DNA from: DATHBD01 sp035296325
GTDB lineage: Bacteria; Actinomycetota; Actinomycetes; Mycobacteriales; Micromonosporaceae
Assembly: GCA_035296325.1 (NCBI GenBank)
Contig: DATHBD010000067.1
Span: 33,855 to 97,854, forward strand
Reading direction: 5' to 3'
DNA: 64,000 bases
Below are positions 1 to 7,936 of the stretch, piece by piece. The notes under the pieces are model-generated. The model searched no databases. It saw only the letters and a program-made list of their open reading frames with translations, and was not told the DNA's origin. The position numbers and the translations under genes were made by a program. Position 1 is the stretch's first letter; every line of letters begins with the position of its first letter.

Positions 1-206
1 CTGGCGCGGGTGGGCGTGGCGGTGGCGGCCCGTCCGGAGCGGGGGCGCCGCCAGCCAGGGCCGCCGCGCCTGGCCTGCGAAGCACGCTGGTTGGGCACTC
101 GCCGTGGATCACCGCCGGCCTGCTCCCGGCCGCCGGTGCGGCGGCCGCGGTGCTGGTGCTCCGCCGCCGCCGGCCACGCCGTCCGCCATCGGCACATCGG
201 GCCTGA
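1..206 (+). CDS. C-terminal end of a membrane-anchored protein (partial)
   Basis: The reading frame is open from the left edge (codons starting at base 3) to a TGA at 204-206. The last about 67 residues are a Gly/Pro/Ala-rich linker, a hydrophobic segment (WITAGLLPAAGAAAAVLVL) and a short Arg-rich tail (RRRRPRRPPSAHRA). This is the usual end of an actinobacterial exported protein held by a C-terminal transmembrane anchor with a positively charged cytoplasmic stop-transfer tail. The catalytic or binding part lies outside the window, so no function can be given. No LPXTG sorting signal is visible. Confidence 0.55.
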   Translation, partial: GAGGRGGGGPSGAGAPPARAAAPGLRSTLVGHSPWITAGLLPAAGAAAAVLVLRRRRPRRPPSAHRA

Positions 207-472
207 CCGACTTCTGCCGTCGCTGAGAACTTCCTGAGCGTTTTGACCAATCCGCCGGCCGCTTCCCAGCGAATTCCTAGGACTTGATTTCGAACCTTCT
301 CGGGCCGCCATCCGTCTATGTAAGTAGTGGCGTACCTCTCAACGGCCGTAACAGGTTAGTGGCTCGCGGGCTGGAATCAACGACATAGTGCGGCGGTTAT
401 GTGAAGGGCAAGCCCTGAAGGGCCCGTATATGCGGGCGCCGAGGGCCATGCGACGGACGGGGAGGACCCGAA

Positions 473-1417
473 GTGGAGAACGTGGCAGTGGAGACGCGGA
501 CCGACACGGGCGCTGAGGAGCGCGACCTCGTTGGTGTGTACCTGCATGAGATCTCCCGGACGCCGTTGCTTGACGCCGCCCAGGAAGTGGATCTTTCCAA
601 GGCCGTCGAGGCCGGGCTCTATGCCGAGCACCTGATGGAATCGGGCGCCCTGCCCGATGGCGTCACGGTGACGGAGCTGGAGGACCTGGTCACCGAGGGC
701 GTACGTGCGAAGGACCGGTTCATCCGGGCCAACCTGCGGCTGGTCGTTTCGATCGCCCGCCGGTATGTGCGTTCCGGGATGCCCATGCTGGATCTGATCC
801 AGGAGGGCAACACCGGCCTGGTGCGTGCCGTCGAAAAATTCGACTATGTCCGGGGATATAAATTCTCGACGTACGCGACGTGGTGGATCCGCCAGGCGAT
901 CAGCCGGGCGATCGCGCAGCAGGAGCGCACCGTGCGGCTCCCGGTGCACCTCGTCGAAGACGTCAACCGTATGCGTAACGTCACCCGCCAGCTCACCCGT
1001 GAGCTGGGCAACGATCCGGAGCCGGAGCAGTTGGCCAAGGCGCTGGGCGTTTCGTTGGAGCGGATCTCGGAGTTGAAGCGGTGGTCTCAGGACACCGTTT
1101 CGCTGGACACTCCGGTGGGTGACGATGGGGACACCAATCTTGGCGACCTGGTCGCCGACTCGGACGCGCCGTCCCCCGAGGATGTGGTGCTTGCCGCACT
1201 GGAGCGGCAGCGCATCGAAGGTCTGCTCAACCACCTCGACGAGCGTTCCGCCCGGATCATGCGGGCCCGGTACGGGCTCGAGGACGGTCGGGAGCACTCG
1301 TTGACCGAGGTCGCCAGCCGCTTCTCGCTGTCGCGGGAGCGGATCCGGCAGCTGGAGATCCAAGCGCTCGGCCGGCTCCGTGAGCTGGCCCGAGCGGAAG
1401 GCCTGCAAGCGGCCTGA
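473..1417 (+). CDS. sigB: RNA polymerase sigma-70 family factor, HrdB/SigB-like (group 1/2)
   Basis: A 314-residue primary-like sigma factor that directs RNA polymerase to promoters. Region 1.2 is near residues 20-50 (DLVGVYLHEISRTPLL). Region 2 spans about 85-155, with the core-binding and -10 recognition segments (SIARRYVRSGMPMLDLIQEG, KFSTYATWWIRQAISRAI). Regions 3 and 4 end in the -35 helix-turn-helix (SRERIRQLEIQALGRLREL). The length is that of the short group-2 proteins (HrdD/SigB type), not of the essential HrdB with its long N-terminus. The GTG start at 473 is preceded by GGAGG at 461-465. The symbol follows the common actinobacterial annotation for this type and is less certain than the family. 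Confidence 0.93.
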   Translation: MENVAVETRTDTGAEERDLVGVYLHEISRTPLLDAAQEVDLSKAVEAGLYAEHLMESGALPDGVTVTELEDLVTEGVRAKDRFIRANLRLVVSIARRYVRSGMPMLDLIQEGNTGLVRAVEKFDYVRGYKFSTYATWWIRQAISRAIAQQERTVRLPVHLVEDVNRMRNVTRQLTRELGNDPEPEQLAKALGVSLERISELKRWSQDTVSLDTPVGDDGDTNLGDLVADSDAPSPEDVVLAALERQRIEGLLNHLDERSARIMRARYGLEDGREHSLTEVASRFSLSRERIRQLEIQALGRLRELARAEGLQAA

Positions 1418-1536
1418 TCGGCCGCGCATTGTGGGGACATGCCGCGGGTCTGGCGGGGCCGTACGGCAGAGGGGAAGGGCAGCCTGGCGGGGCAGCCCGG
1501 GAGGTACGGCCTGGCGGGGCCCGTACCGACCACGAG

Positions 1537-1561
1537 AAGGGGCGGCGATCAGCCGCCCCTT
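1537..1561. terminator. Rho-independent-type terminator between convergent genes
   Basis: A perfect 10-bp stem (AAGGGGCGGC / GCCGCCCCTT) with a 5-nt loop, followed on the plus strand by TTCTT. It lies between the sigma factor and the convergent methyltransferase and can serve both strands. Confidence 0.75.
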
Positions 1562-1598
1562 CTTCGCGTCCGCGGGCCGGGTGGTGCGGCGGGCCGGT

Positions 1599-2402
1599 TC
1601 ACCGGCTGGCCACCACGAAGATCCGGTGAAAGGGCAGCACGGTGCCGTACGGCCGCGGCGGGTAGGTCTCGCGGAGCCGCACCGCGACTGCCGCACGGAA
1701 CTCGTTCAATGCCGCCTCGTCACCGCTCAGCGCGTCCAGGTACGGCCGCAGCCCGGTCCCGCTGGACCACTCCAGGACGGCGTCCGGCCCGGCCAGCACG
1801 TGGTGGTAGGTGGTTTCCCAGGCATCGACGGTGGTGTCGAGCCGGGCGAGGCGATCGACGTACTCGTCGACGGGCCGGACCGGGCTGGCCGTCCGGGGAC
1901 CCGGGCACATGGTGACCGATGCCAACCGCGCAGCCCAGCGGGGTGCGGCTGCGACCTCCCGGAACACCTCGCCGGGGTCGGCTCCGCCGGCGGCCGGCAT
2001 CTGGAACGCCAGCGCGCCACCTGGGCGGAGCGCGTTGACCCAGCCGGGCAACAGGTCGGGGTGGTTCGGCACCCACTGCAGGGACGCGTTGGCGATGATG
2101 GCGTCGAGGCTCGCCTGCGTCGGCTGCCACCTGGCGATGTCACCGCTGCGAAACTCGAGCCGCCCGGGCTCCGCCAGCCGCTGTGCCCGGGCCAGCATGG
2201 CCGGGGACGAGTCCAGGCCCAGCACGTGCCCGCCCGGCCAGCGATCTACCAGCGTGGCGGTGGTGGTGCCAGGGCCGCAGCCCAGATCCACGACCTGCCG
2301 GGGAGCGGGGGTGGGAATCCGCCCCACAAGATCGTGGAACGGCCTTGCCCGCTCCACCGCGAAGCGCTCGTACTGGTGCGGGTCCCAGGTCGGTGACGTC
2401 AT
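1599..2402 (-). CDS. tam: Trans-aconitate 2-methyltransferase-like SAM-dependent methyltransferase
   Basis: A 267-residue class I methyltransferase. The SAM-binding motif I VVDLGCGPGTTTATL is near residues 37-51, with the following acidic strand GHVLGLDSSPAML. The N-terminus (WDPHQYERFAVERARPFHDLVGRI) and the segment IIANASLQWVPNHPDLLPGW are typical of Tam, which methylates trans-aconitate, an inhibitor of aconitase formed by spontaneous isomerisation. The gene starts 21 bp after the stop of the upstream NlpC/P60 gene on the same strand, so co-transcription is likely. No clear ribosome binding site is seen. Substrate is inferred from overall similarity only. Confidence 0.85.
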   Translation of the reverse strand: MTSPTWDPHQYERFAVERARPFHDLVGRIPTPAPRQVVDLGCGPGTTTATLVDRWPGGHVLGLDSSPAMLARAQRLAEPGRLEFRSGDIARWQPTQASLDAIIANASLQWVPNHPDLLPGWVNALRPGGALAFQMPAAGGADPGEVFREVAAAPRWAARLASVTMCPGPRTASPVRPVDEYVDRLARLDTTVDAWETTYHHVLAGPDAVLEWSSGTGLRPYLDALSGDEAALNEFRAAVAVRLRETYPPRPYGTVLPFHRIFVVASR

Positions 2403-2423
2403 GGGCAGAGTGTGCCGCAGGCG

Positions 2424-3398
2424 TCAGCCGGGTCGACCGTAACCGTACGGCGCCATCACGTCGACGCTGGCCTTGCGGACCTGGGAGTCCGCGTTCGGCG
2501 CGTGGATGATCGTGTTGCCGCCGATGTAGATGCCGACGTGCTTGAGGCCGCGGTAGAAGACCAGATCGCCGGGCTGCAGCGCACTGCGGGAGATGTGTCG
2601 CACCTTGCGCCATTGCTGGGCCGCGTTGTGCGGAAGCGTCACGCCGGCGGCTGCCCACGCCTTGAGCGTCAGCCCGGAGCAGTCGTAACTGTTCGGCCCG
2701 TCGGCACCCCAGTAGTAGGGCTTGCCGAGTTGGCCGAAGGCGAACGACACCGCCCGTCCGGCCGAGCCGGACACGTTTGGGGGCGGGCTGGCCGCGGTCA
2801 CGCTGGCCGGCGGCGCCTTTCCGGCCGGGACCTGGAACCGCGTCCGGAGGTTGCGCAGGTTCTGCAGGTCGGCCTCGATCTTCGCGCGACGGCCGGTGAG
2901 GTCCTGCTGCTGCGCCGTCTGCTGGGCCAGCAGGTCATCGAGACGGGACTTCTCCTGGCTGTACTGCTTCTGCAGGGCGGTGTACCCGTCGAGGTCGTGC
3001 TGGCGGGCCTGCGAAATGTGGCGCAGGGCCGCGAGCTGGTCGACCATCGTGGCGCTCGACCCGGCGCCCAGCAGCGCGGAGACGTCCGAAATTCCGCCCG
3101 CGTTCTTGTACGCGGCCGCCGCGATCGCTGAGACGTTGCCGTAGGCGGCATCCATCTGGTTCTGCAGTGGCTGCATCTTCGTCTGCAGCTCCGCCGCAGC
3201 GGCCTGCGTGGCCTTCAACTCCTCGCCGATGCCGTTGTACGCCTCGACGATGTCCTCGAACGCGTTCGAGGCCTGCTCGATCTGCTTGTCGACCTGATCC
3301 GGGGATGGCGCGGCAACGGCCGCACCGGCGGAAGTCAGCACCGCCGCGGCGGTGGCCACGCTGAGCACGGTTCGGAGCAGCGTCCGGTGTACGCGCAA
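2424..3398 (-). CDS. Secreted NlpC/P60 (C40) peptidoglycan endopeptidase
   Basis: A 324-residue exported cell-wall hydrolase of the RipA type. A signal peptide covers about residues 1-29 (VATAAAVLTSAGAAVAAPS). An alpha-helical coiled-coil region, about 33-185, is rich in Gln, Ala and Glu. The C-terminal NlpC/P60 domain contains the catalytic Cys motif YDCSGLTLKAW, a His in GLKHVGIYIGGNTIIHAP, and an active-site Gln/His region after LPHNAAQQW. Such enzymes cut the D-Glu to diaminopimelate bond of the stem peptide during division and growth. The TTG start at 3398 is chosen because GAGGAAGAAGG lies about 10 nt upstream. A c-di-AMP riboswitch fills the leader. Confidence 0.92.
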   Translation of the reverse strand: MRVHRTLLRTVLSVATAAAVLTSAGAAVAAPSPDQVDKQIEQASNAFEDIVEAYNGIGEELKATQAAAAELQTKMQPLQNQMDAAYGNVSAIAAAAYKNAGGISDVSALLGAGSSATMVDQLAALRHISQARQHDLDGYTALQKQYSQEKSRLDDLLAQQTAQQQDLTGRRAKIEADLQNLRNLRTRFQVPAGKAPPASVTAASPPPNVSGSAGRAVSFAFGQLGKPYYWGADGPNSYDCSGLTLKAWAAAGVTLPHNAAQQWRKVRHISRSALQPGDLVFYRGLKHVGIYIGGNTIIHAPNADSQVRKASVDVMAPYGYGRPG

Positions 3399-3420
3399 GG
3401 TGAAGCCCTTCTTCCTCGAT

Positions 3421-3564
3421 CGCCTACCGGGTTAGCTGTCGGATTCGGGCGGGAAGAACGCCCTACCGCCCGTCGTCGGCCCGGTGCGGCGCGACACTGT
3501 GGGCGGATTCACCCCATGGCCGTGGAGGTTGTCCACGCCCGGATGGTTCCCCGGCTCGGAGGCC
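3421..3564 (-). promoter_or_regulatory. ydaO-yuaA type c-di-AMP riboswitch
   Basis: Read on the minus strand, the leader of the NlpC/P60 gene contains the conserved blocks of this riboswitch in the correct order: CCGGGGAACC, then GGGGTGAATCC, then GTAGGGCG, then CCCGAATCCGACAGCTAACC followed by CGGTAGGCG. The 3' boundary is about 22 nt before the TTG start. The class is known to bind cyclic di-AMP and to switch off cell-wall hydrolase genes in actinobacteria when c-di-AMP is high. The ends of the element are approximate because no folding was computed. Confidence 0.9.
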
Positions 3565-4002
3565 ACCGCTGGCTGCGGGCGACCCGACGTACGACTCGGC
3601 GATGCGTGCCGGTGTCACCCCCGCCGGGCGACGATCGCGAGCACGCACGACCCAAGCTAGCGAGCGCTGGGCCGCATCGGTAGCGCGCCCGGGCGGGACG
3701 TCAGCAATTGTCGTGCACTTAGTGGTATCTCCGGATTACCCAGCGCGGTCGATCGATCGCCCTGCGTCCGTGGTCCTGACCGGAAAGTCACGCACGTCGA
3801 CAAAAGCGGCGAAATGCTGGCGGAATGCCGAAGGATCGTGTGGAAAAGTGACACCTGGCGGAAAGACCTCTTCCCCTCCGCCAGGTTGCATAACACAATC
3901 GAACGTAACCAGTACGTAACATGACGCAACCAAGTCCGACGGCGACCCCGGCGGACCGGCACCCCTCACCCCACCCGCCTCACCACGCGGAAGGAGGTCG
4001 CG
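3565..4002. other. Intergenic region between the riboswitch and the DUF6232 gene
   Basis: No convincing gene. It should hold the minus-strand promoter of the riboswitch transcript and the plus-strand promoter of the next gene. The part from about 3700 to 3930 is less GC-rich than its surroundings and contains the near-direct repeat CGTAACCAGTACGTAAC close to 3903-3920. The last bases carry the AAGGAGG ribosome binding site at 3991-3997. Confidence 0.4.
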
Positions 4003-4509
4003 GTGGACCCGACCCGGAACACCACCCGATCACCGGAAGACCCTCACTACCATCCCGCCCCTCGACCGATGCGGACCTACTACCAGGCCGCGAGCGTGCG
4101 GGTGACCGATCGGTGGCTCACCGTGGGCGACGACCGGTACGCGATCGCGGAACTGCACGACCTCCGCACGGCGCGTGGGCCGAGAGATCGGCTGGTGCTC
4201 GGCGCGATCGTCGTCGCAGGCTCGGTCGCCGTGCTCGGCGCCGTCGGAATGCCGTACCTGCACACGATGCTCGCCTGGGCGGGGGTGGCCCTGTTCGCCA
4301 CGCTGATGGCCTGTCTTGCGGCGACGACCGTCCGGATCAGGAACCGGCACTACGAGCTCTGGGCCGCCTATCGCGGCGCTGACGTCCTGCTGCTGCGGAC
4401 CAGCGACGAGCGGGCGTACGGAGCGATCACCAGAGCGCTGATCCGGGCCCGCGAGGCGACCCCGCCCGATGGGGCCGTCGGCGGCCTTCGGTTTCCGGCG
4501 TCGGTCTGA
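4003..4509 (+). CDS. DUF6232 family membrane protein
   Basis: A 168-residue protein with an N-terminal small beta-rich part (YYQAASVRVTDRWLTVGDDRYAIAELHDL) that reads like a PH-type fold, then two hydrophobic helices (about 68-88 and 90-110), then a C-terminal segment (HYELWAAYRGADVLLLRTSDERAYGAITRALIRA). This arrangement matches the actinobacterial DUF6232 family, whose function is not known. The GTG start at 4003 has an ideal AAGGAGG 6 nt upstream; an ATG 22 codons downstream is the alternative. Confidence 0.75.
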   Translation: MDPTRNTTRSPEDPHYHPAPRPMRTYYQAASVRVTDRWLTVGDDRYAIAELHDLRTARGPRDRLVLGAIVVAGSVAVLGAVGMPYLHTMLAWAGVALFATLMACLAATTVRIRNRHYELWAAYRGADVLLLRTSDERAYGAITRALIRAREATPPDGAVGGLRFPASV

Positions 4510-4549
4510 CGGCCCCGGTCACTCGGGCCGGCTGGGTGTGCGGGCGGGC

Positions 4550-5467
4550 TCAGCGCAGCTCGCTCGCCACCCGTTCGATGAGGACGATGGAGTCGCGCGG
4601 ACTGAGCGCCTTCGCCCGCAGGGCATCGAAGGCGACATGGTAGGGCTGGATCTTCTCCGCGTCCTCGATCAGGTCTTCGTTCAGTGCGCTCTCCAGGTAC
4701 ACCACCTCGGCGTCCGCGCCGTCCGGAAACGCGAGGATGGTGAACGGGCCGGCCAGGTCGTACACGCCCGCGGAGAACGGCACGACCTCGATGGTCACGT
4801 TCGGCCGCTCCGCGAGCGCGCACAGGTGCCGCAGCTGGGCGCGCATCGCATCGACGTCCGCGATCATGCGCCGCAGCACGGATTCGTCCAGCACAGCGAG
4901 CAGATCCGGCGGATCCTGCCGGTCCAGCAGCTCGGCCTGCCGGCGTAGGCGCACCGCGACCTTCACCTCCAGTTGCTCAACCGTCGGCCCCGGCACCAGG
5001 CTCTGCAGTGAGCCCCGTGCGTAGGCCTCGGTCTGCATGAGGCCCGGCAGGACGCTGGAGTTGAACACCCGGAGCAGGCGGGCGTCCGCCTCCAGGCCCA
5101 GCATGGTCATGAAGTGCGGCGAGCTGAGCACATCGCGGTAGTCCGACCACCACGGCTTCGCGCGCCCCACCCGGGCCAACTCCACGAGCCGGGCAATCTC
5201 GTCCGGCTCCGCCAGGTGGTAGTAGTCCAGCAGGGCGCGGAGGTCGTTGGTGGAGATCCCGACCAGCCCGCTCTCGATCCGGATCAGCTTGGACAGCGAC
5301 CACTCCATCGCCTCGGCCACCTGATCCTGCGTGAGGCTCTGCCGGTCCCGGGCGCGGCGCAGCGCTGCGCGGAGTCGTCGGCGGGCGGCCACCGGACCCC
5401 GTACAGTCCGGTGCGACTCCGCCGGCTGGGCCGGGCTGGGCGCCCGCACCCGTGCATCGGCCGGCAT
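4550..5467 (-). CDS. Scr1-type XRE helix-turn-helix regulator with DUF5753 domain
   Basis: A 305-residue DNA-binding protein. The N-terminal XRE helix-turn-helix (RRARDRQSLTQDQVAEAMEWSLSKLIRIESG) is followed by the C-terminal DUF5753 domain (FNSSVLPGLMQTEAYAR, VLDESVLRR, IEVVPFSAGVYDLAGPFTILAF). This is the architecture of the abundant actinobacterial regulators described as antitoxin-like partners of DUF397 proteins. The ATG at 5467 is chosen because GGGAGG lies 6 nt upstream; a longer open frame reaches 5545. The gene is divergent from a DUF397 gene 194 bp away, not in tandem with it as is usual. Confidence 0.88.
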   Translation of the reverse strand: MPADARVRAPSPAQPAESHRTVRGPVAARRRLRAALRRARDRQSLTQDQVAEAMEWSLSKLIRIESGLVGISTNDLRALLDYYHLAEPDEIARLVELARVGRAKPWWSDYRDVLSSPHFMTMLGLEADARLLRVFNSSVLPGLMQTEAYARGSLQSLVPGPTVEQLEVKVAVRLRRQAELLDRQDPPDLLAVLDESVLRRMIADVDAMRAQLRHLCALAERPNVTIEVVPFSAGVYDLAGPFTILAFPDGADAEVVYLESALNEDLIEDAEKIQPYHVAFDALRAKALSPRDSIVLIERVASELR

Positions 5468-5661
5468 CTCGGGCCTCCCATTCTGCAGTTCACGACCTGC
5501 AACGGGATCTGGTGCTTCGTGGAGCGTACCTCCGATGCTGACCATGGCTCAGTGCCGGGACGGGCGCACGGTTGCGAACCCGCGGAGTCGGCCGCCGGCG
5601 CCCGTGCCGGTATGGTAGCTTCAACCGTTTTCCCTGGTCTGTTTGCCATGAAAGGTGCGGT

Positions 5662-5850
5662 ATGACACGGGTAACGGTGCCCGACCTTCGCTGGGCCCGC
5701 AGCAGTCGCTGCGACGGTGGCCACTGCGTCGAGGTGGCGGTGGCGGAAGCGGTGTACGTACGCGACTCCAAGGATGTCGCTGTGGGCACGTTGCGGTTCG
5801 AGCGGAGCGCCTGGCGGGCGTTCCTCGCCGCACTGCCCGTCGACGGCTGA
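5662..5850 (+). CDS. DUF397 family protein, putative toxin-like partner of the Scr1-type regulator
   Basis: A 62-residue protein that is essentially one DUF397 domain: W-x-R-SS in ARSSRCDGGHCVEVAV, the VYVRDSKD block, and the ending FERSAWRAFLAAL. DUF397 proteins are small actinobacterial proteins that almost always neighbour an XRE/DUF5753 regulator and have been proposed to form a toxin-antitoxin-like or developmental control pair. Only a weak AAAGG at 5651-5655 precedes the ATG. Function is inferred from family and neighbourhood. Confidence 0.85.
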   Translation: MTRVTVPDLRWARSSRCDGGHCVEVAVAEAVYVRDSKDVAVGTLRFERSAWRAFLAALPVDG

Positions 5851-5866
5851 GCCGGCTGTCCGGCTT

Positions 5867-6490
5867 TCAGGCCGCCCACATCGACGAGAAGGCGGCGGCC
5901 TCGCCGGCCAGCCAGCGCTCGACGTCTTCCGCCCTGGTGGTCGGGTCCTGGCGATGCACCGCGCCGCGACGCACGTCGACCAGGACCGGGTGGGCCTTTG
6001 GCAGCATCTGGTCCATGTGCCGGGCCATCAGGTAGAGCGTCGCGACCACGGCTTCGGTGCGCGGCTCGGCTTCGTCGAGGTGCAGCCGGATCAACTCTGA
6101 CCGGCCCTCGGCGTACCGAAGGCCGAAATGAGGGTTGACCTTGACGGTGAGCCCGCCCAGCACCCCGAGCGCATCGCGCGTCTGGGCCAGCGCGACCTGC
6201 GTCGGGTCGCCGAGCGTCTGCAGGTACTTCAGAGCGCCGGGCGTCAATGCCTCGTACAGGGGTCGCCACCTCGGCTTGACCTGCGTGGCGATGTCGGTGA
6301 CGTGCGTACCGCCGGTGCGAAAGGCGATGTCGGTCTTCAATGCCTTCACGAATTGGGCGTGCGGGTTGAAGCCCGACCGCGCCTCTCGCTGACGGCGCAG
6401 CCCACCGACGAAGGAGGCCTTACCCGGCCCGGTGCGGCCGACGTAACGGGTAAAGCCAAGAAGGGTGACGTAGGGGGAGGAGTCGGACAC
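5867..6490 (-). CDS. Hypothetical protein, last gene of the metzincin operon
   Basis: A 207-residue soluble protein that I do not recognise. It has no signal peptide and no membrane segment. Conserved-looking blocks are YVTLLGFTRYVGRTGPGKASFVGGLRRQ near the start and an alpha-helical C-terminal half with DQMLPKAHPVLVDVRRG. The GTG start at 6490 is preceded by GGAGGG with an 8-nt spacer on the minus strand; the frame is open further upstream, but that part is low-complexity and overlaps the M50 gene. It begins 41 bp after the M50-like gene on the same strand. Confidence 0.6.
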   Translation of the reverse strand: MSDSSPYVTLLGFTRYVGRTGPGKASFVGGLRRQREARSGFNPHAQFVKALKTDIAFRTGGTHVTDIATQVKPRWRPLYEALTPGALKYLQTLGDPTQVALAQTRDALGVLGGLTVKVNPHFGLRYAEGRSELIRLHLDEAEPRTEAVVATLYLMARHMDQMLPKAHPVLVDVRRGAVHRQDPTTRAEDVERWLAGEAAAFSSMWAA

Positions 6491-6531
6491 GATGCGCTCC
6501 CTCCGGTATACGGCGCGTTCGTACATACATT

Positions 6532-7254
6532 CTAATCGGTAACTGCCAACATCAGCAGCCATCGACCGCCCAGAACCAGCGCGCCTATCGCCACCAGGGC
6601 GAAGAAGCCGACCCACACCAGGGCCGGCACATGCGTGAGGCGGCCGACCTGGTCGGCGTCGGAGTCCGGCAGTTGCCGCCGCCGTCGGGAGCGCTGCAGC
6701 TCGAAGACCGGCCGCACGCCGCCGATCAGCAGAAACCACACCGCGCCGTAGCCGAAGGCCGCCTGTACCGCGGGGGGCGTGTAGCCGGCGACAGCGACAA
6801 GGATCGCCATGGTCACGACAATCGAGATCACGCCGTACACGTTGCGGATCATGATCAGCATCAGCGGCAGCAGCGCCAGGCACAACCACAGCAGCGCGGT
6901 GATGTGGCCCAGGCCGAGCAGCGCCGCCCCACCGAGGCCCAGCAGCGGCGGCGTGACATAGCCGGCGAGGCCCGTAATGATCATGCCGGGCCCCTTCGGC
7001 CGGCCTCTGGACAGGGTCAGCCCGGAGGTGTCGGAGTGCAGCCGGATGCCGGAGAGCCGGCGGCCGGAAAGCACAGCCGCAAGCGCGTGCCCGCCCTCGT
7101 GGGCGATGGTGATGAAGCCGCGGGTGAGGCGCCAGACCGGCCGGGGGACCACGGCGGCGAGGGCGAGCAGCCCGGTGACGACGATCACCGCCGGAGGCGG
7201 GATGGGTTGCCGCTCGAGGAGGCGGTGCCAGAGGTCGGTCAGCATGGCGATCAC
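6532..7254 (-). CDS. M50-like integral membrane metalloprotease
   Basis: A 240-residue multi-pass membrane protein. The first membrane segment is followed by the zinc motif HEGGH at residues 52-56 (ITIAHEGGHALAAVLSGR). Downstream hydrophobic helices are seen near 90-112, 113-131, 137-155 and 212-235. This is the layout of the actinobacterial M50B-like group, related to site-2 proteases that cut within membranes. The start is uncertain: GTG at 7254 and an ATG three codons later are both possible, and neither has a clear ribosome binding site. The gene sits in a run of four same-strand genes, so a role together with the secreted metzincin-like protein is possible but inferred. Confidence 0.78.
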   Translation of the reverse strand: MIAMLTDLWHRLLERQPIPPPAVIVVTGLLALAAVVPRPVWRLTRGFITIAHEGGHALAAVLSGRRLSGIRLHSDTSGLTLSRGRPKGPGMIITGLAGYVTPPLLGLGGAALLGLGHITALLWLCLALLPLMLIMIRNVYGVISIVVTMAILVAVAGYTPPAVQAAFGYGAVWFLLIGGVRPVFELQRSRRRRQLPDSDADQVGRLTHVPALVWVGFFALVAIGALVLGGRWLLMLAVTD

Positions 7255-7288
7255 GGGGAGCTAGCCTGTCACGCCCGCCGACGCCGGC

Positions 7289-7936
7289 CTAGCGGCGGGT
7301 ACGCCCCGCACCGACCCGCACCGGGCTGCGCCTCGCCCAGCCGACCAGCAGGAGGGCCACGGCGCCGAGGCCCAGGATCGCGGCTGCCCACAGCCAGCTC
7401 CGGCCCGGGCCCGCGCCGGCATCGGCGACGATGGGGTCGTTCCGGGCCGCGGCGTCGTTGGCCGCCGGGCACACGACCGGTGCGGCGGCCGGTGCCGCTC
7501 CGTCCGGGCCGGCCACGGTCAGTCTGCCCTCGCACCGCGCGATTCCGGGCGTGCCCACGTCGACCAGAACCGACCATCCGCCCGGCGCCAGCGGCCCGGT
7601 GTACGAGACGATGCCCGGCCCCTGTCCCGCCGCGCGAAGCGGCACCGGCCCGACTCGCTGGCCGCCGTCGGAGGTCGCGGTCAGGGTCGCACCGAGGCCG
7701 TTGGTGACCGGATGGCCGTCGGCCCACTTCGCTGCCACCTGGACGGCGCCCTGTCCGTCGACGGAGACGGTGAGGCCGATCCCGGCGTGCGCCTCGGCAT
7801 GGTCGACCCAGAGCAGGACCAGCGCGCCGACCACCGCGAGCACCAGTGCCAGCCGTGCGAGCAGCGGCTTCACCCACCAACGGGGCTCCCGTACCTCGAA
7901 GTCGAGATCCGCAAGTGGATCGATACTAGGCTCCAC
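7289..7936 (-). CDS. Membrane-anchored hypothetical protein with extracellular beta domain
   Basis: A 215-residue protein with an N-terminal membrane segment near residues 24-44 (LLARLALVLAVVGALVLLWV), an extracellular part of about 120 residues (IGLTVSVDGQGAVQVAAKWADGHPV) that resembles CopC/YtkA-like immunoglobulin folds, and a C-terminal membrane anchor (LWAAAILGLGAVALLLVGWA) with an Arg-rich tail. The GTG start overlaps the last 11 bases of the upstream metzincin-like gene, so the two are translationally coupled. Substrate or partner is not visible. Confidence 0.65.
   Translation of the reverse strand: MEPSIDPLADLDFEVREPRWWVKPLLARLALVLAVVGALVLLWVDHAEAHAGIGLTVSVDGQGAVQVAAKWADGHPVTNGLGATLTATSDGGQRVGPVPLRAAGQGPGIVSYTGPLAPGGWSVLVDVGTPGIARCEGRLTVAGPDGAAPAAAPVVCPAANDAAARNDPIVADAGAGPGRSWLWAAAILGLGAVALLLVGWARRSPVRVGAGRTRR

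Noticed and set aside
284..322. TTGATT and TATGTA upstream of the sigma factor gene as a promoter
   Set aside because: The spacing is 27 bp, too long for a sigma-70 promoter.
377..1696. 439-codon frame opposite the sigma factor gene
   Set aside because: It is the antisense shadow of a clear sigma-70 gene; no domain, start context or codon bias supports it.
3657..3969. Two minus-strand frames upstream of the riboswitch
   Set aside because: Arg/Ser-rich with no family match; they overlap the region expected to hold promoters.
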